A stretch of 64,000 nucleotides of DNA from JACKCP01 sp034007295 (GTDB taxonomy: Bacteria; Desulfobacterota; Desulfobacteria; Desulfobacterales; JACKCP01), in NCBI GenBank assembly GCA_034007295.1, contig JAVERC010000001.1, positions 183,867-247,866 on the forward strand, given 5' to 3'. The notes under the pieces were generated by a model that saw nothing but the letters and a program-made list of their open reading frames with translations, did not search any database and was not told the DNA's origin. Of the stretch, positions 25,931 through 34,705 are shown piece after piece (the first letter of the stretch is position 1; every line of letters starts with the position of its first letter). The translations under genes were made by a program, and so were the position numbers.

Positions 25931-28516
25931 ATGGAAGAAATTTATAGTGCCGAAAATATTGAAAAAAAATGGCAGGAATACTGGGAAGAAAATAAGTGCT
26001 TCAAAGTTTATGAAGATAATACTAAGAAAAAATTCTATCTTCTTGAAATGTTTCCATATCCTTCAGGCAAACTTCATATGGGTCATGTAAGAAACTATAC
26101 AATTGGTGATCTTACAGCAAGATATAAAAAAATGAAGGGTTTTAATGTAATTCATCCAATGGGCTGGGATGCTTTTGGAATGCCTGCTGAAAATGCTGCA
26201 AGAGACAATAATACCCATCCTGCAAAATGGACTTATGCAAATATTGACAATATGAAAAAACAGTTGAAAAGGCTAGGGTTTAGCTATGACTGGTCAAGGG
26301 AGGTTACAACCTGCACACCTGAGTATTACAGATGGGAACAGTGGCTTTTTATTCAGATGTATAAAAAAGGCATGGCTTACAGAAAAATGGCAAGCGTTAA
26401 CTGGTGTGAAAAATGCCAGACAGTTCTTGCAAACGAACAGGTTGAAGACGGACAGTGCTGGAGATGTTCAAGCGAGGTTTCCCAGAAAAAACTAAATCAA
26501 TGGTTTTTTAAAATTACTGATTATGCTGAAGATCTTTTAAATTACTGTGATAAACTAACAGGCTGGCCTGAAAAAGTTACAACAATGCAAAAAAACTGGA
26601 TCGGAAAAAGTGAAGGTGCATACATTGATTTTGATGTTGAAGGCATTGATGAAAAAATAAAGGTTTTTACAACAAGACCTGATACTTTATATGGATGTAC
26701 ATTTATGTGTCTTGCTCCGGAACATCCTTTAGTTGAAAAATTTGCATCTTTTTCAGGAAAACTTGATGAAGTAAAAAAATTTCAGGAAAAAGTTTCACGC
26801 CAGGAAAGAACTGCAAAAGCAATTGAAACAGCTGAAAAAGAAGGCGTTTTTACAGGGGTTTACTGCATAAATCCTGCAAATAACAGAAAAGTTCCTGTTT
26901 ATGCTGCAAATTTTGCACTTATGGAATATGGAACAGGTGCAGTAATGTCAGTACCGGCACACGATCAAAGGGATTTTGATTTTGCAAAAAAATACAATCT
27001 TGAAATTATTCCGGTTATTACCCCAAAAAATGAAGATTTAACTGAAGATAGTCTTGAAAAAGCATATTCACTGCCGGGAATTTTAAAAAATTCAGAGGAA
27101 TTTAACGGCAAAAATAATGAAGATGCAAAAAAACTTATAGTAGAAAAACTTTCTCTTGATAAAAGAGCAGAAAGTGCAGTTACCTACAGATTAAGGGACT
27201 GGGGAATTTCACGCCAAAGATACTGGGGTACTCCAATTCCAATGATTCACTGCGAAAAATGCGGAATAGTTCCTGTAAATGAAGAAGACCTTCCAGTAAA
27301 ACTTCCGGAAGAAGCAAATATACTTGAAAACGGAAGTTCTCCACTTCCAGTGCTTGAGTCCTTTTATAAGGTAAAGTGTCCAAAATGCGGAATGGATGCA
27401 AAAAGAGATACAGACACAATGGATACCTTTGTTGAATCCTCATGGTATTTTTTAAGATACTGCTCACCAGAGTTTGATAAGGGAATGTTTTCAAAGGAAG
27501 CAGCAGATTACTGGATGCCTGTTGATCAGTACATAGGCGGAGTAGAACATGCTGTTATGCACCTTTTATATTCAAGATATTTTACAAGGGTTTTAAATGA
27601 TTTAGGTCTCGTTTCAGTAAGAGAACCCTTTGAAAATCTTCTTACCCAGGGAATGGTGTGCAAGGAAATAATGAAATGTCCGGTCCATGGATATATTTAT
27701 CCTGAACAGGCAAAAAAATCTGAAAAAGGAAATCTTGAATGCACAATCTGCGGTTCTGCAATTGAAGTTGGCCGCAAGGAAAAAATGTCCAAATCAAAGA
27801 AAAATGTTGTTGATCCAAATTCTTTAATTGAAAATTACGGTGCAGATACAACAAGGCTTTTTTCACTTTTTGCAGCACCTCCAGAACGTGATCTTGAATG
27901 GACAGAAGAAGGTGTTGAAGGTGCAAACAGATTTTTAAACAGAGTTTGGCGTCTTGTTTCTGGTCTTATAAATGAAATAAAAGGGTCAACTCCATTTAAA
28001 GGCGATTTTGACAAGCTTTCAGGTGCTTCAAGGGATATTTATAGAAAAACAAATGAAACAATAGAAAAAGCAGAATATGATATAGACAGATTCCACTATA
28101 ACACTGCAATTGCAATTGTAATGGAGCTTGTTAATCTTATTTATTCATCTCTTGATAAAAAAGAAGATTTAAATAATGAAGTTTTAATGCATGCTGTTGA
28201 ATCAATTATTTTAATTCTTTCCCCAATGGTTCCCCATTTTTGCCAGGAACTCTGGTCTTTGACAGGCCATGATTCAATTCTTACTGAAGAGCTTTGGCCT
28301 CAAATTGACAAAAAGGCTCTTGTTTTAGATGAGGTTTTAGTTGTAGTTCAGATTAATGGAAAATTAAGAGCCAAATTAAATATTGTACCAGACACTGATG
28401 AAGAAGAAGTTAAAAAACTTGCATTTGAAAATGAAGCTGTAAAAAAATACACTGAAGGTAAAACCCCTAAAAAAATAATTTATATTAAAAACAAAATTTT
28501 AAATATAGTTTTGTAA
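25931..28516 (+). CDS. leuS: Leucyl-tRNA synthetase
   Basis: This 861-residue class Ia synthetase has the HIGH motif as PYPSGKLHMGHVRNYTIGD near residue 40, a zinc-finger insert (CEKCQTVLANEQV), the CP1 editing domain with FTTRPDTLYGCTF and GTGAVMSVPAHDQRD, and KMSKS at about residue 618 (KEKMSKSKKNVVDP). It attaches leucine to tRNA-Leu and edits mischarged products. The start follows CTGGAGG. The hairpin after the stop precedes lptE. The length is typical for the bacterial enzyme. Confidence 0.97.
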   Translation: MEEIYSAENIEKKWQEYWEENKCFKVYEDNTKKKFYLLEMFPYPSGKLHMGHVRNYTIGDLTARYKKMKGFNVIHPMGWDAFGMPAENAARDNNTHPAKWTYANIDNMKKQLKRLGFSYDWSREVTTCTPEYYRWEQWLFIQMYKKGMAYRKMASVNWCEKCQTVLANEQVEDGQCWRCSSEVSQKKLNQWFFKITDYAEDLLNYCDKLTGWPEKVTTMQKNWIGKSEGAYIDFDVEGIDEKIKVFTTRPDTLYGCTFMCLAPEHPLVEKFASFSGKLDEVKKFQEKVSRQERTAKAIETAEKEGVFTGVYCINPANNRKVPVYAANFALMEYGTGAVMSVPAHDQRDFDFAKKYNLEIIPVITPKNEDLTEDSLEKAYSLPGILKNSEEFNGKNNEDAKKLIVEKLSLDKRAESAVTYRLRDWGISRQRYWGTPIPMIHCEKCGIVPVNEEDLPVKLPEEANILENGSSPLPVLESFYKVKCPKCGMDAKRDTDTMDTFVESSWYFLRYCSPEFDKGMFSKEAADYWMPVDQYIGGVEHAVMHLLYSRYFTRVLNDLGLVSVREPFENLLTQGMVCKEIMKCPVHGYIYPEQAKKSEKGNLECTICGSAIEVGRKEKMSKSKKNVVDPNSLIENYGADTTRLFSLFAAPPERDLEWTEEGVEGANRFLNRVWRLVSGLINEIKGSTPFKGDFDKLSGASRDIYRKTNETIEKAEYDIDRFHYNTAIAIVMELVNLIYSSLDKKEDLNNEVLMHAVESIILILSPMVPHFCQELWSLTGHDSILTEELWPQIDKKALVLDEVLVVVQINGKLRAKLNIVPDTDEEEVKKLAFENEAVKKYTEGKTPKKIIYIKNKILNIVL

Positions 28517-28519
28517 ATT

Positions 28520-28543
28520 AAAGCCGGTTTAATCCGGCTTTTA
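28520..28543 (+). terminator. Hairpin after leuS
   Basis: AAGCCGG (28521-28527) and CCGGCTT (28534-28540) form a stem with a six-base loop followed by a short T-run. It is probably a partial terminator between leuS and lptE. Confidence 0.65.
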
Positions 28544-28565
28544 AATATCTGGGTAAAATAAATTT

Positions 28566-29063
28566 ATGAATAAAAATAATTTTTTCCTTTTAGTATTTTT
28601 TGTTTTAAATGGCTGCGGCTATCATTTTTCAGGCAGCGGGTCTCTTCCTTCCTCCATAAAAAAGGCAGAAATAGGCATTTTTGAAAATAGAACAGGATTT
28701 TCAAGAATTGATACCTGCATGAGAGATGAGTTTATTCGTGAATTTTCAAGATATAATATTTTAGGTTCAGAGGATAAGGCACAGGGAATTCTCAAAGGCC
28801 AGATTTTGAATATGTCAGTTTCAAATCCTGTTAAAAGTTCTTCTGGAGGTTCTTATGAAAGAAGGATCACTATTGTTTTAAATATTGTATTTGAAGATTT
28901 TAAAGGCAGTGTTCTTTTTAAAAGAAATAATTTCAGTGAAAATTATGTATTTGAAACAAGCTCGGATGACTCTTACAGCTTTGGTGTCCCCTATGATGCA
29001 ATGAGCGAACTATGTGTTAAGGTATCAAGAAGGATAGTTATGGAACTTACTTCGGATTTTTAA
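28566..29063 (+). CDS. lptE: LPS-assembly lipoprotein LptE
   Basis: This 165-residue protein has a short signal peptide ending in lipobox VLNGC followed by GYHFSGSGSLPSSIKKAEIG, the LptE signature. The remainder is the beta-alpha fold with VPYDAMSELCVKVSRRIVME at the end. LptE plugs LptD at the outer membrane for lipopolysaccharide insertion, so the organism has a Gram-negative envelope. It follows leuS as in many proteobacteria. holA, which commonly follows, is absent here. Confidence 0.88.
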   Translation: MNKNNFFLLVFFVLNGCGYHFSGSGSLPSSIKKAEIGIFENRTGFSRIDTCMRDEFIREFSRYNILGSEDKAQGILKGQILNMSVSNPVKSSSGGSYERRITIVLNIVFEDFKGSVLFKRNNFSENYVFETSSDDSYSFGVPYDAMSELCVKVSRRIVMELTSDF

Positions 29064-29086
29064 AAATCTTTAATGCAAAAAAAATA

Positions 29087-29134
29087 AAGGCATATCTTAA
29101 ATTTTTAGAAAAAAGGATATGCCTTGAATTTTTT
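29087..29134. terminator. Bidirectional terminator between lptE and rpsT
   Basis: AAGGCATATC (29087-29096) and GATATGCCTT (29116-29125) form a 10-bp stem. It is followed by a T-rich stretch on the plus strand and lies between converging genes. Confidence 0.72.
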
Positions 29135-29150
29135 ATTTTAAACGGACTTT

Positions 29151-29417
29151 TTAGGAATTTATTGTTTTTTCAACAAATTTTGTAAGTCGTGAAATTTTAC
29201 GTGAAGCTGTGTTTTTATGAATACTGCCTTTTTGTGCAGCTTTGGTAATTATAGAAGTTGCCTGGCTAAGGAAGTTTTTTACAGTATCTTCTTTTGCCTG
29301 TGCTGCTGCAATGGTTTTTTTGGTGATTGTTTTTACTTTTGTTTTAACAGCTTTGTTTCTTAAATTTCTTTTTTCGTCCTGTTTAACTCTTTTTAAAGCT
29401 GACTTATGATTTGCCAA
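29151..29417 (-). CDS. rpsT: 30S ribosomal protein S20
   Basis: This 88-residue, lysine-rich helical protein matches S20: MANHKSALKRVKQDEKRNLR at the N-terminus and GSIHKNTASRKISRLTKFVE toward the end. It binds 16S rRNA during early 30S assembly. It is preceded by an AAAAGGAGAG ribosome site, is transcribed alone, and is divergent from murJ. Confidence 0.96.
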   Translation of the reverse strand: MANHKSALKRVKQDEKRNLRNKAVKTKVKTITKKTIAAAQAKEDTVKNFLSQATSIITKAAQKGSIHKNTASRKISRLTKFVEKTINS

Positions 29418-29614
29418 TTTCTTGCTCTCCTTTTAAATTTCAAATATTTATAAATTAAAATTTTTAAATTTATTACAAATAAAATTAACTATCTTTTTTT
29501 TAAAAACTTGTCAATTTTTTTTAAAAGTTATATTCAAATTAGCGGTTTTTAAAAATTTTACTTCTGTTTACCTCAAAAATAATAATTAAAAAAAAATCAG
29601 GGTAAAGTAAAAAT

Positions 29615-31174
29615 ATGTCTCAGGTAAAAAAACTTTTCACTTCAGCCGGAATTGTAAGTCTTTCAACCCTTTTAAGCAGAATACTTGGGTTTGTAAGAGA
29701 TATGGTTATTGCTTCTTTTTTTGGAGCTGGAACAGCAGCTGATGCTTTTTTTGTAGCATTCAGGATTCCAAATCTTTTTAGAAGACTTCTTGCAGAGGGT
29801 TCACTTACAACTGCATATGTTCCTGTTTTTACATCAATATTAAATCAAAGAGGAAAAACAGAGGCAAATCTTTTTGCTGAGGCGTCATTTAGGTTTTTTT
29901 CAATATTTTTGTTTTTTTTCTGTATTTTGGGAGCAGCAAGTTCACCAATTATAATAAAGCTTACAGCACCAGGCTTTTTTGAAATACAGGGAAAAGCAGA
30001 ATTATCAATAGCCTTAACCAAAATAATGTTTTTTTATCTTTTTTTTATCTGCCTTGTTGCTCTTTGCATGGGAGTTTTAAACAGTCTTGAACATTTTTTT
30101 GCTCCGGCAATAGCACCTGTTTTTTTAAATATTTCCATGATTTCTTCAGTTCTTTTATTTGGTTCATATTTTAGCGAACCTGTATATGCTCTTGCCTTTG
30201 GAGTAATTGCAGGCGGTTTTGTCCAGCTTTTGATTCAGTTTCCGTTTTTATTTAAAAAAGGGATAAATCCCTTTAAGGGGATAAAACTTTGGCACAGTGA
30301 TATTAAAAAAGTTACAAAGCTTATGGGACCAACTGTTTTTGGAGCAGCAGTCTATCAGATAAGCATACTTGTAAATACAATTCTTGCTTCATTTTTGCAG
30401 CCAGGAAGTGTTTCATATCTTTATTATTCAGACAGACTTGTTCAATTCCCACTTGGAATATTTGGTATTACAGCAGGAATTGTTGTTCTTCCCTTAATGT
30501 CTTCTCAGGTTGAGCAAAAAAAATTTGATGAACTTTCAAAAACATTAACAGAAGGCCTTTTGTTTATAATGTTTATTACTTTTCCTGCAAGTATTGGCCT
30601 TGCTGTACTTGGAATTCCTGTAATAAAACTTTTGTTTGAAAGGGGGGAATTTACCCCGCAGATGACAATTTATACTTATTATGCTCTGTTATGTTATCTG
30701 CCAAGTCTTTTTGCTGCTTCAAATTTAAGGATTCTTATTTCTTTTTTTTATTCTTTTAAAGATGCAAAAACACCTGTAAAAGCTGGAATAATCTCTTTTA
30801 TTATAAATATATTTGCTGCACTTATTTTAATGAATTTTTTATCTTTTGCAGGACTTGCTCTTGCGTTATCAATTGGAACTATTACAAATTTTTTGATTCT
30901 TTTTGTAAAAATAAAGACAAAAATTAAAAAACCGGATTTAACAATTTTTTTAAAAAGAACTTTTTTTATTGCTTTTGCTTCTGTATTTATGGGAGCAATT
31001 GTTTATTTTACAGATTTTTATTTTGCAAAAGTTTTTACAGGTTCAACTTCAATGCTTTTGATTAGAATTTTTTTTGAAATTTTAATTGGCCTTATTGTTT
31101 ATTTTTTGTTTTGTATTTTTTTTAAGCTTCCTGAAGTTCGTGCTTTCAGGCTTATTTTAGGGAGAAAAAAATGA
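29615..31174 (+). CDS. murJ: Lipid II flippase MurJ
   Basis: This 519-residue membrane protein of the MOP/MATE-like superfamily has about 14 transmembrane helices. Signatures are LSTLLSRILGFVRDMVIASF at the N-terminus, FVAFRIPNLFRRLLAEGSLT and LYYSDRLVQFPLGIFGIT. It flips lipid II across the inner membrane for peptidoglycan synthesis. Its stop overlaps the next start as ATGA, beginning the murJ-ftsB-thiD-rsmJ transcript. The rpsT-murJ neighbourhood is typical of this bacterial group. Confidence 0.95.
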   Translation: MSQVKKLFTSAGIVSLSTLLSRILGFVRDMVIASFFGAGTAADAFFVAFRIPNLFRRLLAEGSLTTAYVPVFTSILNQRGKTEANLFAEASFRFFSIFLFFFCILGAASSPIIIKLTAPGFFEIQGKAELSIALTKIMFFYLFFICLVALCMGVLNSLEHFFAPAIAPVFLNISMISSVLLFGSYFSEPVYALAFGVIAGGFVQLLIQFPFLFKKGINPFKGIKLWHSDIKKVTKLMGPTVFGAAVYQISILVNTILASFLQPGSVSYLYYSDRLVQFPLGIFGITAGIVVLPLMSSQVEQKKFDELSKTLTEGLLFIMFITFPASIGLAVLGIPVIKLLFERGEFTPQMTIYTYYALLCYLPSLFAASNLRILISFFYSFKDAKTPVKAGIISFIINIFAALILMNFLSFAGLALALSIGTITNFLILFVKIKTKIKKPDLTIFLKRTFFIAFASVFMGAIVYFTDFYFAKVFTGSTSMLLIRIFFEILIGLIVYFLFCIFFKLPEVRAFRLILGRKK

Positions 31175-31470
31175 ATTTTAAAACTTTTTCCATTTTTTTT
31201 CTTATAATTTCATTTGTTTATTTTTGTTATATTATTTTCAATGATCAGGGGTATTTAAAGGTCAAAGAGCTTGAAGCAGCCAGAAACACACTTGAAGAAA
31301 ATAATTTAAAAATTGAAAATGAAATAGAAAATTTGTCAAGAAAAGTTGTAAGGCTGAAAAATGATCCCAAATATATTGAGCATATTATAAGAAATGAATT
31401 TAATATGGTAAAGGAAGATGAAATTGTTTTATTTATAAAGGATGAAAATTTTAATGGAAAATCTCAATAA
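31171..31470 (+). CDS. ftsB: FtsB/DivIC-like septum formation initiator protein
   Basis: This 99-residue protein has one N-terminal transmembrane helix (about residues 5-22), a coiled coil (LEAARNTLEENNLKIENEIE) and the terminal module DPKYIEHIIRNEFNMVKEDE, typical of FtsB/DivIC. The family bridges FtsL and FtsQ in the divisome. It overlaps murJ by 4 bp. Small size and low conservation make FtsB versus FtsL/DivIC naming uncertain, but the family call is good. Confidence 0.82.
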   Translation: MNFKTFSIFFLIISFVYFCYIIFNDQGYLKVKELEAARNTLEENNLKIENEIENLSRKVVRLKNDPKYIEHIIRNEFNMVKEDEIVLFIKDENFNGKSQ

Positions 31471-31666
31471 AAATAAAACATATATAAATCTGTTAAAACA
31501 AAATGGATATAATTCCTATGCCAAATTGCTTGAAAATAATGAAGAACTTAAATATTTGCAAATTTTGGAAGATTTTATAAAAATTATTACAAAAAATAAA
31601 AATTCCGATGAAATTAAAGATATTAGAAAAAGATATATAAAAAGATTTGAAAGGAAAAATATTTGA
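31454..31666 (+). CDS. Small helical protein between ftsB-like and thiD, unknown
   Basis: This is a 70-residue highly charged helical protein (LLKQNGYNSYAKLLENNEEL, then FIKIITKNKNS). The start at ATG 31454 overlaps the ftsB-like 3' end by 17 bp, and GGATG upstream is a weak ribosome site. Its stop TGA overlaps the thiD start by one base. I do not recognise a family. The overlapping junctions on both sides support it being a real, coupled gene. Confidence 0.55.
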   Translation: MENLNKNKTYINLLKQNGYNSYAKLLENNEELKYLQILEDFIKIITKNKNSDEIKDIRKRYIKRFERKNI

Positions 31667-32481
31667 TGTCAAAAATTATGCCTCTAAAAACAGCTCTTAC
31701 AATTGCAGGTTCTGATTGTTCAGGCGGAGCTGGAATTCAGGCTGACTTGAAAACTTTTCAGGCAAATATGGTTTTTGGAATGAGTGTTATTACAGCTGTT
31801 ACAGTCCAGAACACAAAAGGTGTGACAAATGTTCAAAATATTGATCCTGAAATTGTCAAAGGCCAGATAAAAGTATTGTTTGAAGATATTAATATAGATG
31901 CTGTTAAAATAGGCATGCTTTCAAACTGTGAAATAATTGAAGCAGTAAGGCAGGGCCTTTCTAATAAAAATTTGGAATTTATTGTTTTGGATCCTGTAAT
32001 GATTTCAAAATCAGGTTTTTTGTTAATAGCAGAAGATGCTGTTGAAAAAATGAAAAAAGAGCTTTTTCCTATTTCTTTTATTGTTACTCCAAATATTCAT
32101 GAAGCTTCAAAAATTACAGGCAAAAAAATTGAAAATCTTAAAGATATGGAAAAGGCTGCAAAATCAATTTTTGAGCTTGGGCCTTTAAATGTCCTTGTAA
32201 AAGGTGGACATTTAAAAGGTAACGACTCTACAGATGTTTTGTATGACGGAAATAAATTTTATTATTTTAATGGGAAAAAATTTGAAACAAAAAATACACA
32301 TGGTACAGGCTGTACACTTTCTTCTGCAATAGCAGCAAATTTAGCAAAGGGAGAAACTATTTTTCAAAGTGTAAAAAATTCAAAGGAATATATAACAGGT
32401 GCAATTGAAAACTCCATTTCACTTGGACATGGCTGCGGACCTACCCATCATTTTTTTAAATTTTACCAATGGCAGAAATAA
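31666..32481 (+). CDS. thiD: Hydroxymethylpyrimidine/phosphomethylpyrimidine kinase
   Basis: This ribokinase-fold enzyme of 271 residues has AGSDCSGGAGIQADLKTF near the N-terminus, VLDPVMISKSG, TPNIHEASKITG and the catalytic GTGCTLSSAIAANLAKG. It phosphorylates HMP and HMP-P in thiamine biosynthesis. No thiamine-phosphate synthase is fused and no TPP riboswitch precedes it. It begins with ATG overlapping the preceding stop (TGATG) and overlaps rsmJ by 13 bp. Confidence 0.93.
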   Translation: MSKIMPLKTALTIAGSDCSGGAGIQADLKTFQANMVFGMSVITAVTVQNTKGVTNVQNIDPEIVKGQIKVLFEDINIDAVKIGMLSNCEIIEAVRQGLSNKNLEFIVLDPVMISKSGFLLIAEDAVEKMKKELFPISFIVTPNIHEASKITGKKIENLKDMEKAAKSIFELGPLNVLVKGGHLKGNDSTDVLYDGNKFYYFNGKKFETKNTHGTGCTLSSAIAANLAKGETIFQSVKNSKEYITGAIENSISLGHGCGPTHHFFKFYQWQK

Positions 32482-33254
32482 AATTTATTGTTTATAAAAA
32501 TAGAAATCTAAAAAACAAAGCAGAAGAAATTGCAGTTAAAACTTCATGTTTACCTGTTTTTTTTGAAGATTTTTTAAAAATTGAAGACAAAGGTGAATTT
32601 TATTTTTTTGCTGGTGAAAATAATTTTGAAATAAGATTTTCAAATATTTCTTCAAATGGAATTACTGTTGATTTTGCAAGCAGTAAAATGAACCATAGAA
32701 TTAAAACCTCAACTGTCAAAAATCCCCTTGCAAAAGCCTGCGGACTAAAAGGTAAAATGGATAAAAAACCTTTTATAATTGATGCTACAGCAGGTCTTGG
32801 AACAGATTCCTTCCTTCTTTACTTTCTTGGTGCCAAGGTTTTTGGCTTTGAAAGAAATCTTTTTTTATTTTATCTTCTTGAAAATGGGCTTAAAAAATAT
32901 TTTAAAGCAAACAAAAATGACAATAATCTTTTATTCATAAATTCAGATTCTTTTAATTTTTATAATAAGCTTTTGCAAAATAATATAATTGAAAAACCAG
33001 ATGTTATTTATCTTGATCCAATGTATCCCCTTGAAAATAAAAAAAAGGCAAAACCCAAAAAAGAACTTGAGGTTTTAAGAAAAATTATTGGGAAAGACAT
33101 TGATTCTTCCATACTTTTTAAAGAGATTTTAAATTATAAAAATTTAAGAATAGTTGTAAAGCGTCCAATTCATTCACCCTTAATTTCAGATTTAATTAAA
33201 CCCTCCCACAAAATAGAATCGAAATTAGTTAGATATGATGTTTATTTTACATGA
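32469..33254 (+). CDS. rsmJ: 16S rRNA (guanine1516-N2)-methyltransferase RsmJ
   Basis: This 261-residue protein has the RsmJ (UPF0341) signatures PLAKACGLKGKMDK, the SAM-binding DATAGLGTDSFLLYFLGAKV and the catalytic YLDPMYP followed by KPKKELEVLRK. It methylates G1516 of 16S rRNA. The N-terminal 70 residues are less conserved. It is the last gene of the murJ operon; 154 bp without recognisable signals follow before the AAA+ gene. Confidence 0.88.
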   Translation: MAEIKFIVYKNRNLKNKAEEIAVKTSCLPVFFEDFLKIEDKGEFYFFAGENNFEIRFSNISSNGITVDFASSKMNHRIKTSTVKNPLAKACGLKGKMDKKPFIIDATAGLGTDSFLLYFLGAKVFGFERNLFLFYLLENGLKKYFKANKNDNNLLFINSDSFNFYNKLLQNNIIEKPDVIYLDPMYPLENKKKAKPKKELEVLRKIIGKDIDSSILFKEILNYKNLRIVVKRPIHSPLISDLIKPSHKIESKLVRYDVYFT

Positions 33255-33408
33255 TTTTTAAACTTTAGCTAAAACAATAATGCTTAAAGTAAACATTGTT
33301 ATCTATAAAAAAACTGTTTTTTGTATTTAAGTGCTTTTCAATTTGTTGCGATAATACATTTAAGGCCTGAAAAGGTTTAATTTATCCTCAAAGTTCAGGG
33401 AGGATCTT

Positions 33409-34644
33409 ATGCTGGATAATTTTAAAAGAATAAAAAAAATCAGTGACATGGCAGAAGGTGAAAAAGCTTATATTCAGCTTGGAGGACTTGTTTCAGACGA
33501 GCATGGCAGATTATGGCTTAATCTTGAAGGAAAAGTTTCAACAAAGGGCGGCAGTGTTATTAGTCCTGTGATTAAAAGAACAGGAAAAAGAAAGCATGAT
33601 TTTGAAATAGACAATAATAATGCCTATACACCCTATATTGTAGAATCTGAAACTTTAAAAAATGATAATTATTTTGTTTGTTTAGATGAAGTTATTGAAG
33701 TCAGTTTAAAGTCTGATATTGAAATAAAAAAACTAGATTCAATTAAAGAAAAATTAAGTCCTTTGTATAATATATTTTTAAATCATGAAGTTTTGAACCA
33801 GGTTCTTATAAATACAAATATTCCTGAAATAACAAGGGGAGAAAAGCCTGTTTTTTCCGGGGTAATACTTTACGGAGAAGGCGGAACAGGCAAAACTTCA
33901 CTTCAAAAGGCAATAGGCGAAGTTTATAAAAACTGCGGTGCAATAGCTGAAGAACTTAATGTTGCTTCAATGTCTGAAAAATATATTGGCTCACTTGGAA
34001 ATAATCTTGATAAAAAGATTGCTGAGATAAACAAAATGTCTGAAAAAATGAATGTGCCTGCATTTATATTTCTTGATGAAGCAACATCGCTTGTAATGAG
34101 CAGGGAAACCCATAATTCATCTGGTGCAGACTATTATCAGGAAGCAGTTGATGTATTGAAAAAATATATTTCAAATTATCCAAATCTTGTTTTTTCAATA
34201 ACAACAAATGCAATGCCAGATATTTATGATGATACTCTTGTAAGAGAGGGAAGGCTTTTACCGGTTCTTATTCCTCTCCCAGGCAAAGAAGAAAAAACAA
34301 AAATGTGGGAATTTTTTCTTAATAAATACGAAATTATTAAAAATCTTGAAAAATCCAGTTATGAAGAGCTTGCAGAGCTTACATCAGAAGAAAAAGGTTC
34401 TTTTATAAGTGAATTTTCAAAAGGTTATATTCCAGGGAAAAAGCTTGAAGAAGAAACAAGACTTTCAAATACAGATTCAATTCTTGATTCCCTTTCAAAA
34501 GGAGTTTATGCAAGTATTGAAAAGGTTAAGGAAAAAATAAACTTTGATATAATTTTTTCTGATCTTGAAAAAGCAGTTCAAAAAGGAAGAAAAAGAAACA
34601 AAATCAAAAATCAGATTGGCTTTAAAAGGATTGAAGCTGAGTAA
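33409..34644 (+). CDS. Orphan AAA+ ATPase
   Basis: This 411-residue protein has residues 1-130 as an uncharacterised N-domain, probably beta-rich (AYIQLGGLVSDEHGRLWLNL). The AAA+ core follows: Walker A GEGGTGKTS near 156-164, Walker B AFIFLDEATS near 217, a sensor-1 Asn in VFSITTNAMP and a candidate arginine in LVREGRL. The last 100 residues are helical and basic. It resembles SpoVK/CbbX-like AAA proteins only in the core. Strong ribosome site AGGGAGG. It stands alone, closed by a terminator, so neighbours give no clue to function. Confidence 0.72.
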   Translation: MLDNFKRIKKISDMAEGEKAYIQLGGLVSDEHGRLWLNLEGKVSTKGGSVISPVIKRTGKRKHDFEIDNNNAYTPYIVESETLKNDNYFVCLDEVIEVSLKSDIEIKKLDSIKEKLSPLYNIFLNHEVLNQVLINTNIPEITRGEKPVFSGVILYGEGGTGKTSLQKAIGEVYKNCGAIAEELNVASMSEKYIGSLGNNLDKKIAEINKMSEKMNVPAFIFLDEATSLVMSRETHNSSGADYYQEAVDVLKKYISNYPNLVFSITTNAMPDIYDDTLVREGRLLPVLIPLPGKEEKTKMWEFFLNKYEIIKNLEKSSYEELAELTSEEKGSFISEFSKGYIPGKKLEEETRLSNTDSILDSLSKGVYASIEKVKEKINFDIIFSDLEKAVQKGRKRNKIKNQIGFKRIEAE

Positions 34645-34670
34645 AATTTTTAAAAACCTGTAAACCTGCC

Positions 34671-34705
34671 AAAAAGACCGGAATAAAATTTCCGGTCTTT
34701 TTTTT
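34671..34705. terminator. Bidirectional terminator after the AAA+ gene
   Basis: AAAAAGACCGGA and TCCGGTCTTTTTTTT flank a short AT loop, with T-runs on both strands, between two converging genes. The minus-strand transporter stop lies at its edge. Confidence 0.85.

Noticed and set aside
28566..29150. holA (DNA polymerase III delta) expected after lptE
   Set aside because: Only a terminator and rpsT follow lptE; no polymerase subunit gene is present in this interval.
30288..30310. TGGCAC sequence as sigma-54 promoter inside murJ
   Set aside because: TGGCACAGTGATATTA lacks GC at the -12 position. The same applies to TGGCAC at 14728, 12655 and 61914.
31471..31666. TPP riboswitch for thiD
   Set aside because: thiD overlaps upstream genes, leaving no leader, and no TPP aptamer motif is visible.
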